This document shows, piece by piece, positions 17,899-27,400 of a stretch of 37,694 bases of DNA. Made by a program: the position numbers and the translations under genes. Each line of letters starts with the position of its first letter. Positions within the stretch are counted from its first letter, which is position 1. Under the pieces are notes generated by a model. It was not told the DNA's origin. It did not search any database and was given only the letters and a program-made list of their open reading frames with translations. This DNA is from Magnetococcales bacterium (lineage in GTDB: Bacteria > Pseudomonadota > Magnetococcia > Magnetococcales > JADGAQ01): positions 1-37,694 of the forward strand of contig JADGAQ010000015.1 of the NCBI GenBank assembly GCA_015231925.1, read 5' to 3'.

Positions 17899-20800
17899 TT
17901 AAACAACCCGGGAAGAGTTTGCTTTTCCCGGGTTTTTTGTTGGTGTCGGCGCGGTGGTTCCCTGTTTGGCCCGGGCCACCTGCTTTTGCAGGCGTGCCTC
18001 GGAAACCACCAGGCGGGTGCCCAGCTCCTGGGCGAAGAGGGAGACGCGATACTCCTCGATCATCCAGCGCAGCTGGGCCACCTCGCCCTGGGGATCGGCG
18101 GCTTCCGGGCGTTTTTCCAGTTGGGCCAGCTCCTGAAGGAAGGGAGCGAGGCTGGCGGCCTTGCGGCTATCCTTGGCGGGGTCGTTGCGATAGCGATCCA
18201 CCCGGATGCGGCCGGCCTCCACGTAGCGGGCCAGCTCGTGCCGCCAGGGCAGGGGGGTGGTGAAGGGAAAGTCGGGCCGCAACAGTCCCTTCATGTGCCC
18301 CAGAATCTCCTCCCGGAAGGGGTGGGGTAATGGCCGGTTTCCCGGCTCGTTGACCATTTTGGCCAGATTCTGCAGATCGGTGAGCAGCTTCCGCAGTCGC
18401 TCACCCTGGCGCTGGGCCTCGGCGAAGAGTTTGGTCCGTCCGCTGTCCAGATGTTTCAAAAAGGTCTCCCCCGATCGGATAGGCTCCTCCCCCAGAAAGA
18501 CCTCCTCTACCAGGGCGTCCAGCAAAGCGTTGACCAGGACCGGGATGCTTCCGTAGGGACGAAAGGCCAGGCCAAGGGCCGGGGGCGGCGTCAGTCGCCG
18601 TTCCAGATCCTTGATCATGGCGGCGAGTTGCAGGCGAAAGAGCTTGACCAGGCCTGAACGATGACAGGCGCGGGCGCTTTCCGGACTGTCCAATATCACC
18701 TGTCGCACCCCCTCCGCTTCGGCCTGAAGAGCGGGGTAACCCGTCAGGGCGATACCTTTCGGGCCTTTGCGTTCGCACGACTCCGGCAGCGGTGGAAAGG
18801 TCCATTGCCGGTGCAGCGCGCCGGACTCTTCCGGGGCTTTGAAACTCTCCTGGAAACTCTGGCTGGCCTCTTTGGCGAGCCGGGAGCGCAGACTTTTCAG
18901 ATCGCGTTGCGCCTCCACCTGGCGGCCGCTGCCGTCCACCACCACCAGCATCATGCGCAAATGGTCCGGCAGATCGACCGCCTGGAAGAGGGCCGGCTCC
19001 ACCGGCACCTCCTTCAGGACGTGAACCGTTTGGGCCAGGGCAATGTGCAGATTGCCCTCGCCGAAGCGCATCACCTCGGCGCAATCGCGGGCCAGGGCGG
19101 GCAGGGGCACCAGCAGGCGACGCACCGATTGGGGCAGTCCCTTGAGCAGATGCAGCAGTTTCTCTTCCAGCAATCCCGGCACCAGCCAGTCGAACAGCTC
19201 CTCCGGCACCTGATTGAGCAAGGCGACCGGCAGGGTGACGTGTATGCCGTCGCTGCCGCTGCCGGGTTCGAAACGGTAGGTCAAAGGCAGGCTGAAGGCC
19301 CCCGCTTCCAGGGAGCCGGGGAAAAGGCGGGTGACATCCTGGGCGGCGTGACGCATCAGGAAGGCCTGATCCAGGAAGAGGCGTCGTGCTTGCCCCACGG
19401 ATTGGGAATGCAGCCAGGTTTCCAGCTCCTTGCGGGTGGCGATGCCCGGCGGCAGACGCTCCTCGAAAAAGCTTTCCAGAGCCTCGGGTGCCACCAGAAT
19501 GTCGCGGCGACGGGCGCGGGCCTCCAGTTCCGTCAGCTCGCGGATCAGACGCTGGTTGTGGCTGAGAAAGTCCTTCGGACCGCCGTGCAGGGAAGCAGAA
19601 AGGCGCATCTGACCCGCCGCCAGCGCTTCGCGCACGAAGATCAGGCGCGATTCCACGGCATCGATGGGATCGTAACGCACACTGCGACCCGGAACGATGA
19701 CCAGTCCCAGCAGAGTCACCCTTTCCAGGGCCACCACACAGCCCCGATCCGCTTCCCAGTGGGGATCGCGATAACTGCGGCGCAGCAGATGGGGGGCGGT
19801 CTCCTCCAGCCATTCGGGTTGAATGCGGGCGCAGCAGCGGGCGTAGAGGCGACTGGTCTCCACCATTTCGGCGCACATCACCCAGGAGGGCGGTTTGGCG
19901 TGCAGACCGGAGCCGGGAAAGAGGTGAAAACGCTGTTGATGGGTGCCCTGAAACTCCCGCTCCTCGCCCTTCTGCCCCACCAGGTCGACGAAACCCCGCA
20001 ACAGGGCCTTGTGAAGGGTGATGTAGGGAGCGGCCACCCGGTTGACCTCCTGACCCTCTTCCCGGACCAGATCCTTGAGTTGCCGGTGCAGGTCGAACCA
20101 CTCCTGCACCCGCAGCACCGACAGCTCCTCGGCCTTCAGCCTCTGGCGGAACTGGTTCCCGGAGGGGGCGCCGTGTTTCAGTTCCTGCAGGTGGTTCCAC
20201 AACTTGAGCCAGCCGGAAAAGTCGGACTCGGCGTCGGCGAAGGGCTTGTGGACCTCCGGCAGACGTTGCGGTCCCGCCTGGGGGCGTTCGCGGGGATCCT
20301 GCACCGACAGCGCCGTGACCAGCACCAGCATTTCGCTCAGACAACCGCCGTCCCGACCCGCCAGGAGAATGCGCGCCAGGCGGACATCCAGGGGCAGCAG
20401 AGCCATTTCGCGCCCCAGGGGGGTCAGGTTGCCGTCGGCGTCGAGGGCCTGCAACATCTCCAGCAGGCGCATGCCGCTGCCGATGGCCCGGGAGGAGGGG
20501 GCGTCGATGAAGGGAAACTCCTCGACATCGCCCAGCTCCAGCGCCTTCATGCGCAGAATCACCGAGGCCAGGGAGGTGCGCAGGATCTCCGGATCGGTGA
20601 AGGGAGGGCGATTCAGATAGGATTCCTGGCTGAAAAGCCGGATGCAGACCCCCGGCGCGAGGCGACCGCAGCGCCCGCTGCGCTGGTTGGCGGAGGCCTG
20701 GGAGACATCCTCCACCGGCAGACGCTGCACCTGGGTGCGCCCGCTGAAACGGCTGACCCGAGCCAGTCCCGAATCGATGACATGACGAATTCCCGGAACC

Positions 20801-21879
20801 GTCAGGGAGGTTTCCGCCACGTTGGTGGCCAGGATGACCCGTGGTTGCCCGCGAGGATGGAAGATGGCCTCCTGGCGTCCGGCGGAGAGGCGGGCGAAGA
20901 GTGGCAGAATCTCCAGATCCCGACTGGCCTGGCGGCGCAGCACCTCCGCCGTGTCGCGTATCTCCCTCTCCCCCGGCAGAAAGACCAGAATGTCGCCCCC
21001 CTCGGCATGCAACTCGTTCACGGCGTTGACCACCGCCTGTTCCAGATCCGGGGTCTCGTCGCGGGAAGACTCCCAGGGGCGGTAACGGATTTCGACGGGA
21101 TGGACCCGTCCCTGGGCTTCGAGAATCGGGGCTTGGCGAAAGTGGCGGGAGAACTTGTCCACCTCCAGGGTGGCCGAACTGATGATCAGGCGCAGATCGG
21201 GGCGCAACGGCAGGATGCGTTGCAGATAGCCCAGCAGAAAATCGATGTTGAGGCTGCGTTCGTGGGCCTCGTCCACCACCAGGGTGTCGTACTCCTCCAG
21301 CAGGGGATCCTGGTGGATCTCCGTGAGCAGGATGCCGTCGGTCATCACTTTGACCAAAGTATCCGCCGAAGTCTGATCGGCGAAGCGGATTTTGCAGCCG
21401 ACAAGGGATCCCAGGGCCGTGCGGGTTTCGGCGGCGAGGTAGGAGGAGATGCCCCGCGCCGCCAGGCGTCGCGGCTGGGTGATGCCGATGCGTCCGTGAA
21501 CGCCGCGTTCCGCCTGCAGACAGATTTTGGGGGTTTGGGTGGTCTTTCCCGAACCGGTGGAACCGCAGAGGATGACCACCGGATGGTCGTTCAGCAGGCG
21601 GGTGAACTCCTCCCGGATGGCCGAAACCGGCAGGGCTTCGTCGAAGGTCAGGGGGGGAACCAGTGCCTTGCGGCGCAGCACCTGGGCCCGGGAGTGGGCC
21701 ACCGCCCCTTCCAGGGCGCACAGGGTCGACTCCTCCAGCCGGCGCCGATACCAGGCCGACTCCAGCAGACGAAACCGGCTGTCCAGAACGCGGCGATCCC
21801 GGATCAGGGTCTCCGGCAAGGCCTGTCCCAGGGCGATCAGGCGTTGTCGCAAAGATGAAACGTCGGGACCGGCATCCAT
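17899..21879 (-). CDS. hrpA: ATP-dependent RNA helicase HrpA (DEAH box)
   Basis: A 1326-residue DEAH-box helicase; E. coli HrpA is 1300. Numbered from the TTG four codons upstream, motifs include Walker A GSTGSGKTTQ (110-119), DEAH (207-210) followed by ERSLN, SATLE (239-243), and the motif VI region QRSGRCGRLAPG. A helicase-associated domain, an OB-like region and a long HrpA-specific C-terminus follow. Known role: HrpA acts on mRNA processing and rescues collided ribosomes in E. coli. I take the ATG at 21879; the TTG at 21891 in the same frame sits too close to rsmJ for a ribosome-binding site. It follows rsmJ by 15 bases. Its final 12 codons are read through the HU-gene terminator on the opposite strand, so the C-terminal GKANSSRVV is shaped by that hairpin. 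Confidence 0.95.
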   Translation of the reverse strand: MDAGPDVSSLRQRLIALGQALPETLIRDRRVLDSRFRLLESAWYRRRLEESTLCALEGAVAHSRAQVLRRKALVPPLTFDEALPVSAIREEFTRLLNDHPVVILCGSTGSGKTTQTPKICLQAERGVHGRIGITQPRRLAARGISSYLAAETRTALGSLVGCKIRFADQTSADTLVKVMTDGILLTEIHQDPLLEEYDTLVVDEAHERSLNIDFLLGYLQRILPLRPDLRLIISSATLEVDKFSRHFRQAPILEAQGRVHPVEIRYRPWESSRDETPDLEQAVVNAVNELHAEGGDILVFLPGEREIRDTAEVLRRQASRDLEILPLFARLSAGRQEAIFHPRGQPRVILATNVAETSLTVPGIRHVIDSGLARVSRFSGRTQVQRLPVEDVSQASANQRSGRCGRLAPGVCIRLFSQESYLNRPPFTDPEILRTSLASVILRMKALELGDVEEFPFIDAPSSRAIGSGMRLLEMLQALDADGNLTPLGREMALLPLDVRLARILLAGRDGGCLSEMLVLVTALSVQDPRERPQAGPQRLPEVHKPFADAESDFSGWLKLWNHLQELKHGAPSGNQFRQRLKAEELSVLRVQEWFDLHRQLKDLVREEGQEVNRVAAPYITLHKALLRGFVDLVGQKGEEREFQGTHQQRFHLFPGSGLHAKPPSWVMCAEMVETSRLYARCCARIQPEWLEETAPHLLRRSYRDPHWEADRGCVVALERVTLLGLVIVPGRSVRYDPIDAVESRLIFVREALAAGQMRLSASLHGGPKDFLSHNQRLIRELTELEARARRRDILVAPEALESFFEERLPPGIATRKELETWLHSQSVGQARRLFLDQAFLMRHAAQDVTRLFPGSLEAGAFSLPLTYRFEPGSGSDGIHVTLPVALLNQVPEELFDWLVPGLLEEKLLHLLKGLPQSVRRLLVPLPALARDCAEVMRFGEGNLHIALAQTVHVLKEVPVEPALFQAVDLPDHLRMMLVVVDGSGRQVEAQRDLKSLRSRLAKEASQSFQESFKAPEESGALHRQWTFPPLPESCERKGPKGIALTGYPALQAEAEGVRQVILDSPESARACHRSGLVKLFRLQLAAMIKDLERRLTPPPALGLAFRPYGSIPVLVNALLDALVEEVFLGEEPIRSGETFLKHLDSGRTKLFAEAQRQGERLRKLLTDLQNLAKMVNEPGNRPLPHPFREEILGHMKGLLRPDFPFTTPLPWRHELARYVEAGRIRVDRYRNDPAKDSRKAASLAPFLQELAQLEKRPEAADPQGEVAQLRWMIEEYRVSLFAQELGTRLVVSEARLQKQVARAKQGTTAPTPTKNPGKANSSRVV
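17905..17938 (+). terminator. Rho-independent terminator of the HU gene
   Basis: A perfect 10-bp stem (AACCCGGGAA at 17905-17914 against 17925-17934) with a 10-base loop runs into six T residues at 17933-17938, 28 bases after the HU stop. It lies wholly within the coding sequence of hrpA on the minus strand. Confidence 0.9.
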
Positions 21880-21894
21880 TGAAGCAGTCAACTT

Positions 21895-22683
21895 TCAGGC
21901 AGTGGTGCAGTGGACATCGAAGCGGATCGAACGGCCCGCAATGTGGAAGTCGGGACGTATCCCTCCGAGACAGGGGCCGTGCCGGGATCGTTTCACCACC
22001 ACCCGTTTCAGGGCAAGGCGACGGCACAGGGTGAGCAGTTGGATCTCCTCTTCCGCCGGGGGACCATCTCCCGCCAGGCGTTGCAACAGCCGGGCCTCCT
22101 TGCTCACCAGGGCCGTTTTGTCCCGCGGCGGGAACATGGGATCGAGCAGAATCACCTCCGGTTCGAAGGGCAGGGGGCCTTGCAGCAGGGTGAGGGCCTC
22201 CCCCTGCCGTAAACTGGCCCGATCCATGGTTTTCGCCAGGTCAGGCCGGCTGGCCGCCCGCGCCATGGCCTCCTCCAGCAGGGCGAAGATCACCGGGTGG
22301 CGCTCCAGGATATGGACCCGGCAGCCCCAGTTCAACAGTTGCAGACTGTCGACCCCGAAACCCCCGGTGCAGTCCAGCACCCGGGGCGGGGCCGAGTCGC
22401 TCCAGGCCACCGCCCGCCCCAGCAGTTCGCGGCGAATCGAGGTCGCCGGGCGGGCACGGGTCAGATCGAGCCTCACCTGACTGCGCTCCCGTCCCTGACG
22501 CTCCTGGACCCGATAACCGCTATCCGTGACCACAAGTTGCCAGGGATGGTCGGGAGAGGGGGTCAGGGGCAAACCCAGGCGCAGGGAGAGGGCCAGCGCG
22601 GCGGGCAGAAAGCGCTCCTCTTCCCAGCCGATGGTCAGTTCGCCGGGGGATGGGGCGGCATATGTGCAAAAGGGTGTGGACAT
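21895..22683 (-). CDS. rsmJ: 16S rRNA (guanine-1516 N2)-methyltransferase
   Basis: RsmJ (YhiQ) methylates G1516 of 16S rRNA with S-adenosylmethionine. The 262-residue product has the SAM-binding LDCTGGFGVDSLQLLNWG (103-120), the acidic loop ILERHPVIFALLE, and the RsmJ signature LLDPMFPPRDKTALVSKEAR (179-198), followed by KRVVVKRSRHGP. I start it at the ATG at 22683 (MSTPFCTYAA); the frame is open to 22800 but that part overlaps the region in front of pheA. The ribosome-binding site is weak. It is divergent from pheA and 15 bases upstream of hrpA, forming an RNA-maintenance pair. Confidence 0.9.
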   Translation of the reverse strand: MSTPFCTYAAPSPGELTIGWEEERFLPAALALSLRLGLPLTPSPDHPWQLVVTDSGYRVQERQGRERSQVRLDLTRARPATSIRRELLGRAVAWSDSAPPRVLDCTGGFGVDSLQLLNWGCRVHILERHPVIFALLEEAMARAASRPDLAKTMDRASLRQGEALTLLQGPLPFEPEVILLDPMFPPRDKTALVSKEARLLQRLAGDGPPAEEEIQLLTLCRRLALKRVVVKRSRHGPCLGGIRPDFHIAGRSIRFDVHCTTA

Positions 22684-22766
22684 GGCGCGGATATGGTAGA
22701 AGAAAAGCCACCGGTATGGCCAGTGCCGAAGGAGGGGGAATGGGATGAGCGCAGTCGGAATACGGG

Positions 22767-23627
22767 ATGGGAGCCATGGACGACAATAGAAGCATTGCAT
22801 TTCAGGGAATGCGCGGGGCCTACAGCGAACAGGCCTGCCGCGAAAAGATGCCCGACTATCGGGTTTATCCCTGCAAGACCTTCGAGGATGTTTTCAGCGC
22901 GGTGGAAGAAGGCCTCTGCCGCTACGGCATGCTTCCGGTGGAAAACAGCATGGCCGGGGTGGTCTCCGACAGTTACGACCTGTTGGCGGTGCATCGCCTT
23001 TCGGTGGTGGGCGAGTACTTTCTTCATGTGCGTCACTGTCTGCTCGCCAACCCCGCCGCCACATTGCCGCAGATCACCACGGTTTTCAGCCATCCGCAGG
23101 CCCTGGCCCAGTGTCGCTCCTTCATCCGCCGTTTCGGGTGGAACCACCTGTCGGTTTACGACACGGCGGGATCCGCCGCCGAACTGGCCCAGCGGGCCAT
23201 TCCGCAGGAGGCGGCCATCGCTTCGGAACTGTGCGCCTCCCTCTATGGCCTGACCGTTCTGCAGCGGGATATTCAGGACAGCCGCATGAACACCACCCGT
23301 TTTCTGGTCATCGGCCGGGAGCCCTGCTCCCCGGATCCCTCGGAACCCTGCAAGACCAGCGTGCTGTTCACGGTGCGGGATATCCCGGCGGCGCTGTACA
23401 AGTGTCTGGGCGGTTTCGCCACCAACGGCATCAACCTCACCCGTCTCGAATCGCGACCGGTGCCCGGCAAACAGTGGACCTACAACTTCTATCTCGATTT
23501 CCAGGGCCATCCCGAGGAGGAACGCTGTCGCCTGGCTCTGGAGGAGCTGCGTTTCTTCACCACCAGTTGCAAGGTTCTGGGATGTTACCCGGAAGGCACC
23601 AAACCCCAATGGGATGAGACACCATGA
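22767..23627 (+). CDS. pheA: Prephenate dehydratase with C-terminal ACT domain
   Basis: PheA converts prephenate to phenylpyruvate in phenylalanine synthesis. The 286-residue monofunctional form has the catalytic PDT domain (about 9-185: IAFQGMRGAYSEQA, YGMLPVENSMAGVV, MNTTRFLVIG with T177-R178-F179). An ACT domain follows (about 197-275), whose GINLTRLESRP (221-231) binds phenylalanine for feedback inhibition. No chorismate mutase domain precedes it. Two starts are possible: the ATG at 22767, used here, and the ATG at 22776; neither has a perfectly spaced Shine-Dalgarno. It heads a four-gene overlapping run pheA-lgt-uvrC-pgsA. Confidence 0.95.
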   Translation: MGAMDDNRSIAFQGMRGAYSEQACREKMPDYRVYPCKTFEDVFSAVEEGLCRYGMLPVENSMAGVVSDSYDLLAVHRLSVVGEYFLHVRHCLLANPAATLPQITTVFSHPQALAQCRSFIRRFGWNHLSVYDTAGSAAELAQRAIPQEAAIASELCASLYGLTVLQRDIQDSRMNTTRFLVIGREPCSPDPSEPCKTSVLFTVRDIPAALYKCLGGFATNGINLTRLESRPVPGKQWTYNFYLDFQGHPEEERCRLALEELRFFTTSCKVLGCYPEGTKPQWDETP

Positions 23628-24415
23628 TCGCCTTTCCCCAGATTGATCCGATTCTGGTTCAGGTCGGCCCCCTGGCGGTGCGCTGGTACGGGGTGATGTA
23701 CTCCCTGACCTTTCTGGGCGGCTGGTTCCTGTTGCTGCGCCGCGCCCGCCGTTTTCAACCCCATCTGCATCCCGATCTGCTGGGCGATTTGCTGGTGTGG
23801 ATCATTCTGGGGGTGATACTGGGGGGGAGGTTGGGTTATATCCTCTTTTATCAGCCCGCCTTTTACCTGGAACATCCCGGGAACATCTTCCATATCTGGG
23901 AAGGGGGCATGTCCTTTCACGGCGGGTTGCTGGGGGTGGTGACCGCCATCGTGGGTTTTTCCTGGCGACGGGGCATTCCGCCGCTGGTCATCGGGGATCT
24001 GGTGGCCCCCATCTCCCCCCTGGGGCTGTTATTGGGGCGGATCGGCAACTTCATCAACGGGGAGTTGTGGGGTCGGGCCAGCGACGTGCCCTGGGCCATG
24101 GTCTTTCCGGGGGCCGTCCCCCCGGTACCGCGCCATCCCAGTCAGCTTTACGAAGCCTTCCTCGAAGGCATTCTTTTGTTTGCCCTGCTCTGGTGGGTGG
24201 GACGAAAGGCACGTCCGCCAGGGGTGTTGCTGGGTCTGTTCCTGAGCGGATACGGTCTGGCCCGCTATGCCGTGGAATACTTTCGCGAGCCCGATGCCCA
24301 TCTGGGGCTGCTGAACCTGGGGCTCAGCATGGGTCAGTGGTTGAGCCTGCCCATGATCTTTGCCGGTCTGATACTGGCCGTTTGGGCCTGGCGAAAGGGG
24401 GAGGGTCCGCGGTGA
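23624..24415 (+). CDS. lgt: Prolipoprotein diacylglyceryl transferase
   Basis: Lgt moves diacylglycerol from phosphatidylglycerol to the lipobox cysteine of prolipoproteins in the inner membrane. The 263-residue product has several membrane spans and the signature segments SFHGGLLG (H99) and GRIGNFINGELWGR (138-151, containing R139, N142, N145, E147). The C-terminal RYAVEYFREPD is also typical. The start overlaps the pheA stop by four bases (ATGA) and the stop overlaps the uvrC start (GTGA). The PgsA product three genes on makes the precursor of the phosphatidylglycerol that Lgt uses. Confidence 0.96.
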   Translation: MIAFPQIDPILVQVGPLAVRWYGVMYSLTFLGGWFLLLRRARRFQPHLHPDLLGDLLVWIILGVILGGRLGYILFYQPAFYLEHPGNIFHIWEGGMSFHGGLLGVVTAIVGFSWRRGIPPLVIGDLVAPISPLGLLLGRIGNFINGELWGRASDVPWAMVFPGAVPPVPRHPSQLYEAFLEGILLFALLWWVGRKARPPGVLLGLFLSGYGLARYAVEYFREPDAHLGLLNLGLSMGQWLSLPMIFAGLILAVWAWRKGEGPR

Positions 24416-26289
24416 CCATCGAAAACTCCAGAGGGGTGATCAGCCACCTGCCGGAGACTCCGGGTTGCTATCGCTTCATGGACCGGCAGGGCGGAACCCT
24501 GTATGTGGGCAAGGCCCGCAACCTGCAGCGGCGGGTGGCGAGCTATTTCCATCGGGGGGACCACCCTCCGCGCATTCTCAACATGCTGGAACTGGCCCAC
24601 GCCCTGGACTACACCATGACCCGGAGCGACAACGAAGCCCTGCTCCTGGAAGCCAACCTGATCAAGACCCTCAAACCCCGATTCAATATTCTGCTGCGTG
24701 ACGACAAATCCTACCCCTACATCCATCTTTCCGCCCATAGCCGTTTTCCCCGGCTCTCCCTGCGGCGGGGTCTGCCGGCGGAAGGGGGCTTTCTCTTCGG
24801 ACCCTATCCCTCCAGCGTGACGGTTCGGGAGACTCTGCGCTGGTTTCAGAGCCTCTATCCGGTGCGCCAATGCACCGATCAGCAGTTCAACAGCCGCAAG
24901 CGCCCCTGTCTGCAGTACCAGATCAAACGCTGCAGCGGCCCCTGTTGCGACATGGTGGAGGAGAAGACCTACCGCTCCTGGGTGGAGGATATCCGTCGCT
25001 TTCTGCAGGGCGGAGGGCGCAGCCTGTTGCAGCAGTTGGAACAGGCCATGAAGGAGGCCTCCGAAACCTGCCGCTTCGAGGAGGCGGCTCTGCTGCGGGA
25101 TCGCCTCAAGGCGTTGCGACTGGTTCAGGAAAAGCAGAGCATCGATTTCCGGCGGGAGACCGATTTCGATGTCATCTGCCTGCTGCAGGAGGGCGTTACC
25201 ACCGCCGTGCAGGTGATGGTGGTGCGGGGCGGGCTCAATCTGGGTACCCGTGGCTATTTTCCGGACAACTCCGCAGACCAGGGGCCCGCCGATGTTCTGC
25301 ATGCCTTCATCGCCCAGTTCTATCTGGACAAGGAGCCCCCGCCCATCATTCTGGTGGAGCCGGATCCCTCGCAGCGCAAATGGCTGGAGGAGGCGCTGGG
25401 TGAAAAAAGGAGGGGCCGGGTGGATATCACCGTGCCGCAGCGGGGACCCCGGAGACGGGCCATGGAGATGGCCCTCGACAATACCCGCAATCAACTGGCC
25501 TTGCGCATCGATTCGGACGAGAGCCGCGCGCGCCTGCTGGATGCCTTGAGTGAGGCGCTGGGTGTGGAGAGAAAAATCCGCTCCATCGAGGCTTACGACA
25601 TCTCGCACTTCCAGGGCGCGGAGCCGGTGGGTTCGCGGGTCTACTTTTCTCACCAAGGCTTTCAAAAAGGGCGTTATCGGAAATACACCCTGCGCAATCC
25701 CCTGCTGCAGGACGACGCCAAACGCATGCATGAAATTCTCGCCCGTCGATTCCGGGGCGGGGAGGAGAACCGGGAGGAGAATCCCTGGCCCGACCTGGTC
25801 CTGGTGGATGGCGGGCTGGCCCAGCTCGGCGCGGCTGTTCAAGCCCTGGAGGAGTGTGACCTCCACACCATGCCGCTCTGCGCCATGGCCAAAGGTGAGG
25901 AGCGCAACGCCGGCAGGGAACGCCTTTTTCTCCCGGGTCGGAAAGATCCACTTGTTCTGGCGGAGAGGTCTCCGGTATTGTTTCTTTTGCAGACCATTCG
26001 CGATGAGGCTCACCGCTTTGCCGTCGGTTTTCATCGCAACCGGCGGGATCGCCATCTGATGGAGTCGATTCTGGACCGGATTCCCGGTATGGGGCCCCGG
26101 CGTAAAATGGCCCTGCTGCGCCACTTCGGTTCGGTGGCCGAAATTCGGGCCGCCGCAGTGGAAGATATCGCCCAGATCGCCGGTTTTCCAAAGGCGCTTG
26201 CGGCGGAGGTGCATCGGTATTTGCACCAGGAGATAAACGTTCTTTCGGAAGATGATTCGGAATGCAGTGGAACCTCCCCAATCTCTTGA
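24412..26289 (+). CDS. uvrC: UvrABC excinuclease subunit C
   Basis: UvrC makes both incisions around bulky DNA lesions in nucleotide excision repair. The 625-residue product contains an N-terminal GIY-YIG nuclease domain (PETPGCYRFMD..GTLYVGKA), a Cys cluster (RPCLQYQIKRCSGPC), a UVR motif that contacts UvrB (CRFEEAALLRDRLKALR), an RNase H-like second nuclease domain (RSIEAYDISHFQGAEPVGSRV, LVLVDGGLAQLGAAV) and C-terminal helix-hairpin-helix motifs (DRIPGMGPRRKMALLRHFGS). It starts at a GTG overlapping the lgt stop, with GGAGGG upstream. The frame extends upstream through lgt but that part is a shadow. It overlaps pgsA by 28 bases. Confidence 0.97.
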   Translation: MTIENSRGVISHLPETPGCYRFMDRQGGTLYVGKARNLQRRVASYFHRGDHPPRILNMLELAHALDYTMTRSDNEALLLEANLIKTLKPRFNILLRDDKSYPYIHLSAHSRFPRLSLRRGLPAEGGFLFGPYPSSVTVRETLRWFQSLYPVRQCTDQQFNSRKRPCLQYQIKRCSGPCCDMVEEKTYRSWVEDIRRFLQGGGRSLLQQLEQAMKEASETCRFEEAALLRDRLKALRLVQEKQSIDFRRETDFDVICLLQEGVTTAVQVMVVRGGLNLGTRGYFPDNSADQGPADVLHAFIAQFYLDKEPPPIILVEPDPSQRKWLEEALGEKRRGRVDITVPQRGPRRRAMEMALDNTRNQLALRIDSDESRARLLDALSEALGVERKIRSIEAYDISHFQGAEPVGSRVYFSHQGFQKGRYRKYTLRNPLLQDDAKRMHEILARRFRGGEENREENPWPDLVLVDGGLAQLGAAVQALEECDLHTMPLCAMAKGEERNAGRERLFLPGRKDPLVLAERSPVLFLLQTIRDEAHRFAVGFHRNRRDRHLMESILDRIPGMGPRRKMALLRHFGSVAEIRAAAVEDIAQIAGFPKALAAEVHRYLHQEINVLSEDDSECSGTSPIS

Positions 26290-26813
26290 CGGCTTTGCGA
26301 ATCGTTCTGATCCCCGTCTTCATCGCCCTGGCCCATCTGCCGGGACGCTGGGGCTTTCTCCTTTCCACGGCCTTTTTCGGCATCGCGGCCCTGACCGACT
26401 GGGCCGATGGCTATGTGGCCCGCAAGCGGGGTCTGCTGACCCCCTTCGGACGCTTCTTCGATCCGGTGGCGGACAAACTGCTGGTTCTTTCGGCGCTGCT
26501 GCTGCTGGTATCCGAGGCTCGGGCCCCGCTTTTCCTGGTGCTGCTCATCATGGCCCGTGAGATCACCGTCATGGCCCTGCGGGAATTCATGTCGGGCCGG
26601 GGTCTCGCGGTGCCCGTCTCCCGTACCGCCAAATGGAAAACCGGTTTTCAGATGACCGCCATCCTGATGCTGATGGTGCAGGACAGCCTCTTCGGCATTC
26701 CGTTTCAGGCTCCCGGACTGGTTTGCCTCTTCGTGGCCGCCGCTTTGGCGGTCTTCAGCGCCAGCGAATACTTCCGCCAGGCCTGGCCCGCCATTCGCAA
26801 TCTGGCGGCCTGA
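26262..26813 (+). CDS. pgsA: CDP-diacylglycerol-glycerol-3-phosphate 3-phosphatidyltransferase
   Basis: PgsA joins CDP-diacylglycerol and glycerol 3-phosphate to phosphatidylglycerophosphate, the committed step to phosphatidylglycerol and cardiolipin. The 183-residue membrane protein carries the complete CDP-alcohol phosphotransferase motif, with D46, D49, G50, A53, R54, G63, D67 and D71 in their expected spacing. MNLPN-like opening residues and RIVLIPVF are typical of PgsA. The start lies inside the end of uvrC, as in many Proteobacteria. Other CDP-alcohol phosphotransferases are possible on motif alone, but the uvrC-pgsA pairing and length support PgsA. Confidence 0.95.
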   Translation: MQWNLPNLLTALRIVLIPVFIALAHLPGRWGFLLSTAFFGIAALTDWADGYVARKRGLLTPFGRFFDPVADKLLVLSALLLLVSEARAPLFLVLLIMAREITVMALREFMSGRGLAVPVSRTAKWKTGFQMTAILMLMVQDSLFGIPFQAPGLVCLFVAAALAVFSASEYFRQAWPAIRNLAA

Positions 26814-26843
26814 AAAAGTTCAAAAAGGGCGCGACGGAATGGG

Positions 26844-26872
26844 TTGACGAGTGCGTCGAATGTCGCTATAAA
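26844..26872 (+). promoter_or_regulatory. Near-consensus sigma-70 promoter for the tRNA cluster
   Basis: TTGACG (26844-26849) and TATAAA (26867-26872) are separated by exactly 17 bases; both match the consensus at five of six positions. Transcription should start near 26879, a few bases before the first tRNA. The GC-rich stretch after the -10 (GAGCGGATCGGGC) resembles the discriminator of stable-RNA promoters under stringent control; that regulation is inference. Confidence 0.8.
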
Positions 26873-26883
26873 GAGCGGATCGG

Positions 26884-26958
<75 letters not shown>

Positions 26959-26986
26959 ATGTTTGAGCCTGTGTTCTGATTTTCCC

Positions 26987-27063
26987 GGCCGGGTGGCGAA
27001 GTGGCCTAACGCTGAGGTCTGCAAAACCTTTATCCGTGGGTTCAAATCCCACCCCGGCCTCCA
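26987..27063 (+). tRNA. tRNA-Cys (anticodon GCA)
   Basis: The acceptor stem GGCCGGG (26987-26993) pairs with CCCGGCC (27053-27059), with discriminator T and encoded CCA at 27061-27063. The anticodon loop CTGCAAA gives GCA on a GAGGT/ACCTT stem, and the T-loop is GTTCAAATC. It lies 28 bases after the first tRNA-Gly in what looks like one transcript. Confidence 0.95.
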
Positions 27064-27092
27064 GATTCGCCGCATGCGGGCGCAAAGCGCAA

Positions 27093-27167
<75 letters not shown>

Positions 27168-27400
27168 AAACATTCCGCCCCACCCACCAAGCGCATTCCG
27201 GCTGAATCCTGCTCCTCTCGTGACAGCGCACCTGTCGGTCGAACCGCAAAATATGGCAGATTATTGCGAAAAAGCGTCACACTCAGCCGCGAAGAACATT
27301 TCAGCCATGGTAATGGCTGGAAAATCTGCTACAAAGAGAGCGTTGTATCCATTGGCGGATGCCGTGATGACGGCGATATCTCAATTTTAAGGTGAGTCCC

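Noticed and set aside
18661-21858. 1065-codon plus-strand frame opposite hrpA
   Set aside because: It is a high-GC antisense shadow of a well-supported helicase gene, with no recognisable motif.
24334-26226. 630-codon minus-strand frame opposite uvrC
   Set aside because: It is the shadow of uvrC, compositionally His/Gln/Gly-rich and without domains.
27168-27400. Possible small gene or riboswitch between the tRNAs and the NYN gene
   Set aside because: No frame with a ribosome-binding site and no known aptamer core; only a 7-bp hairpin at 27302-27319.
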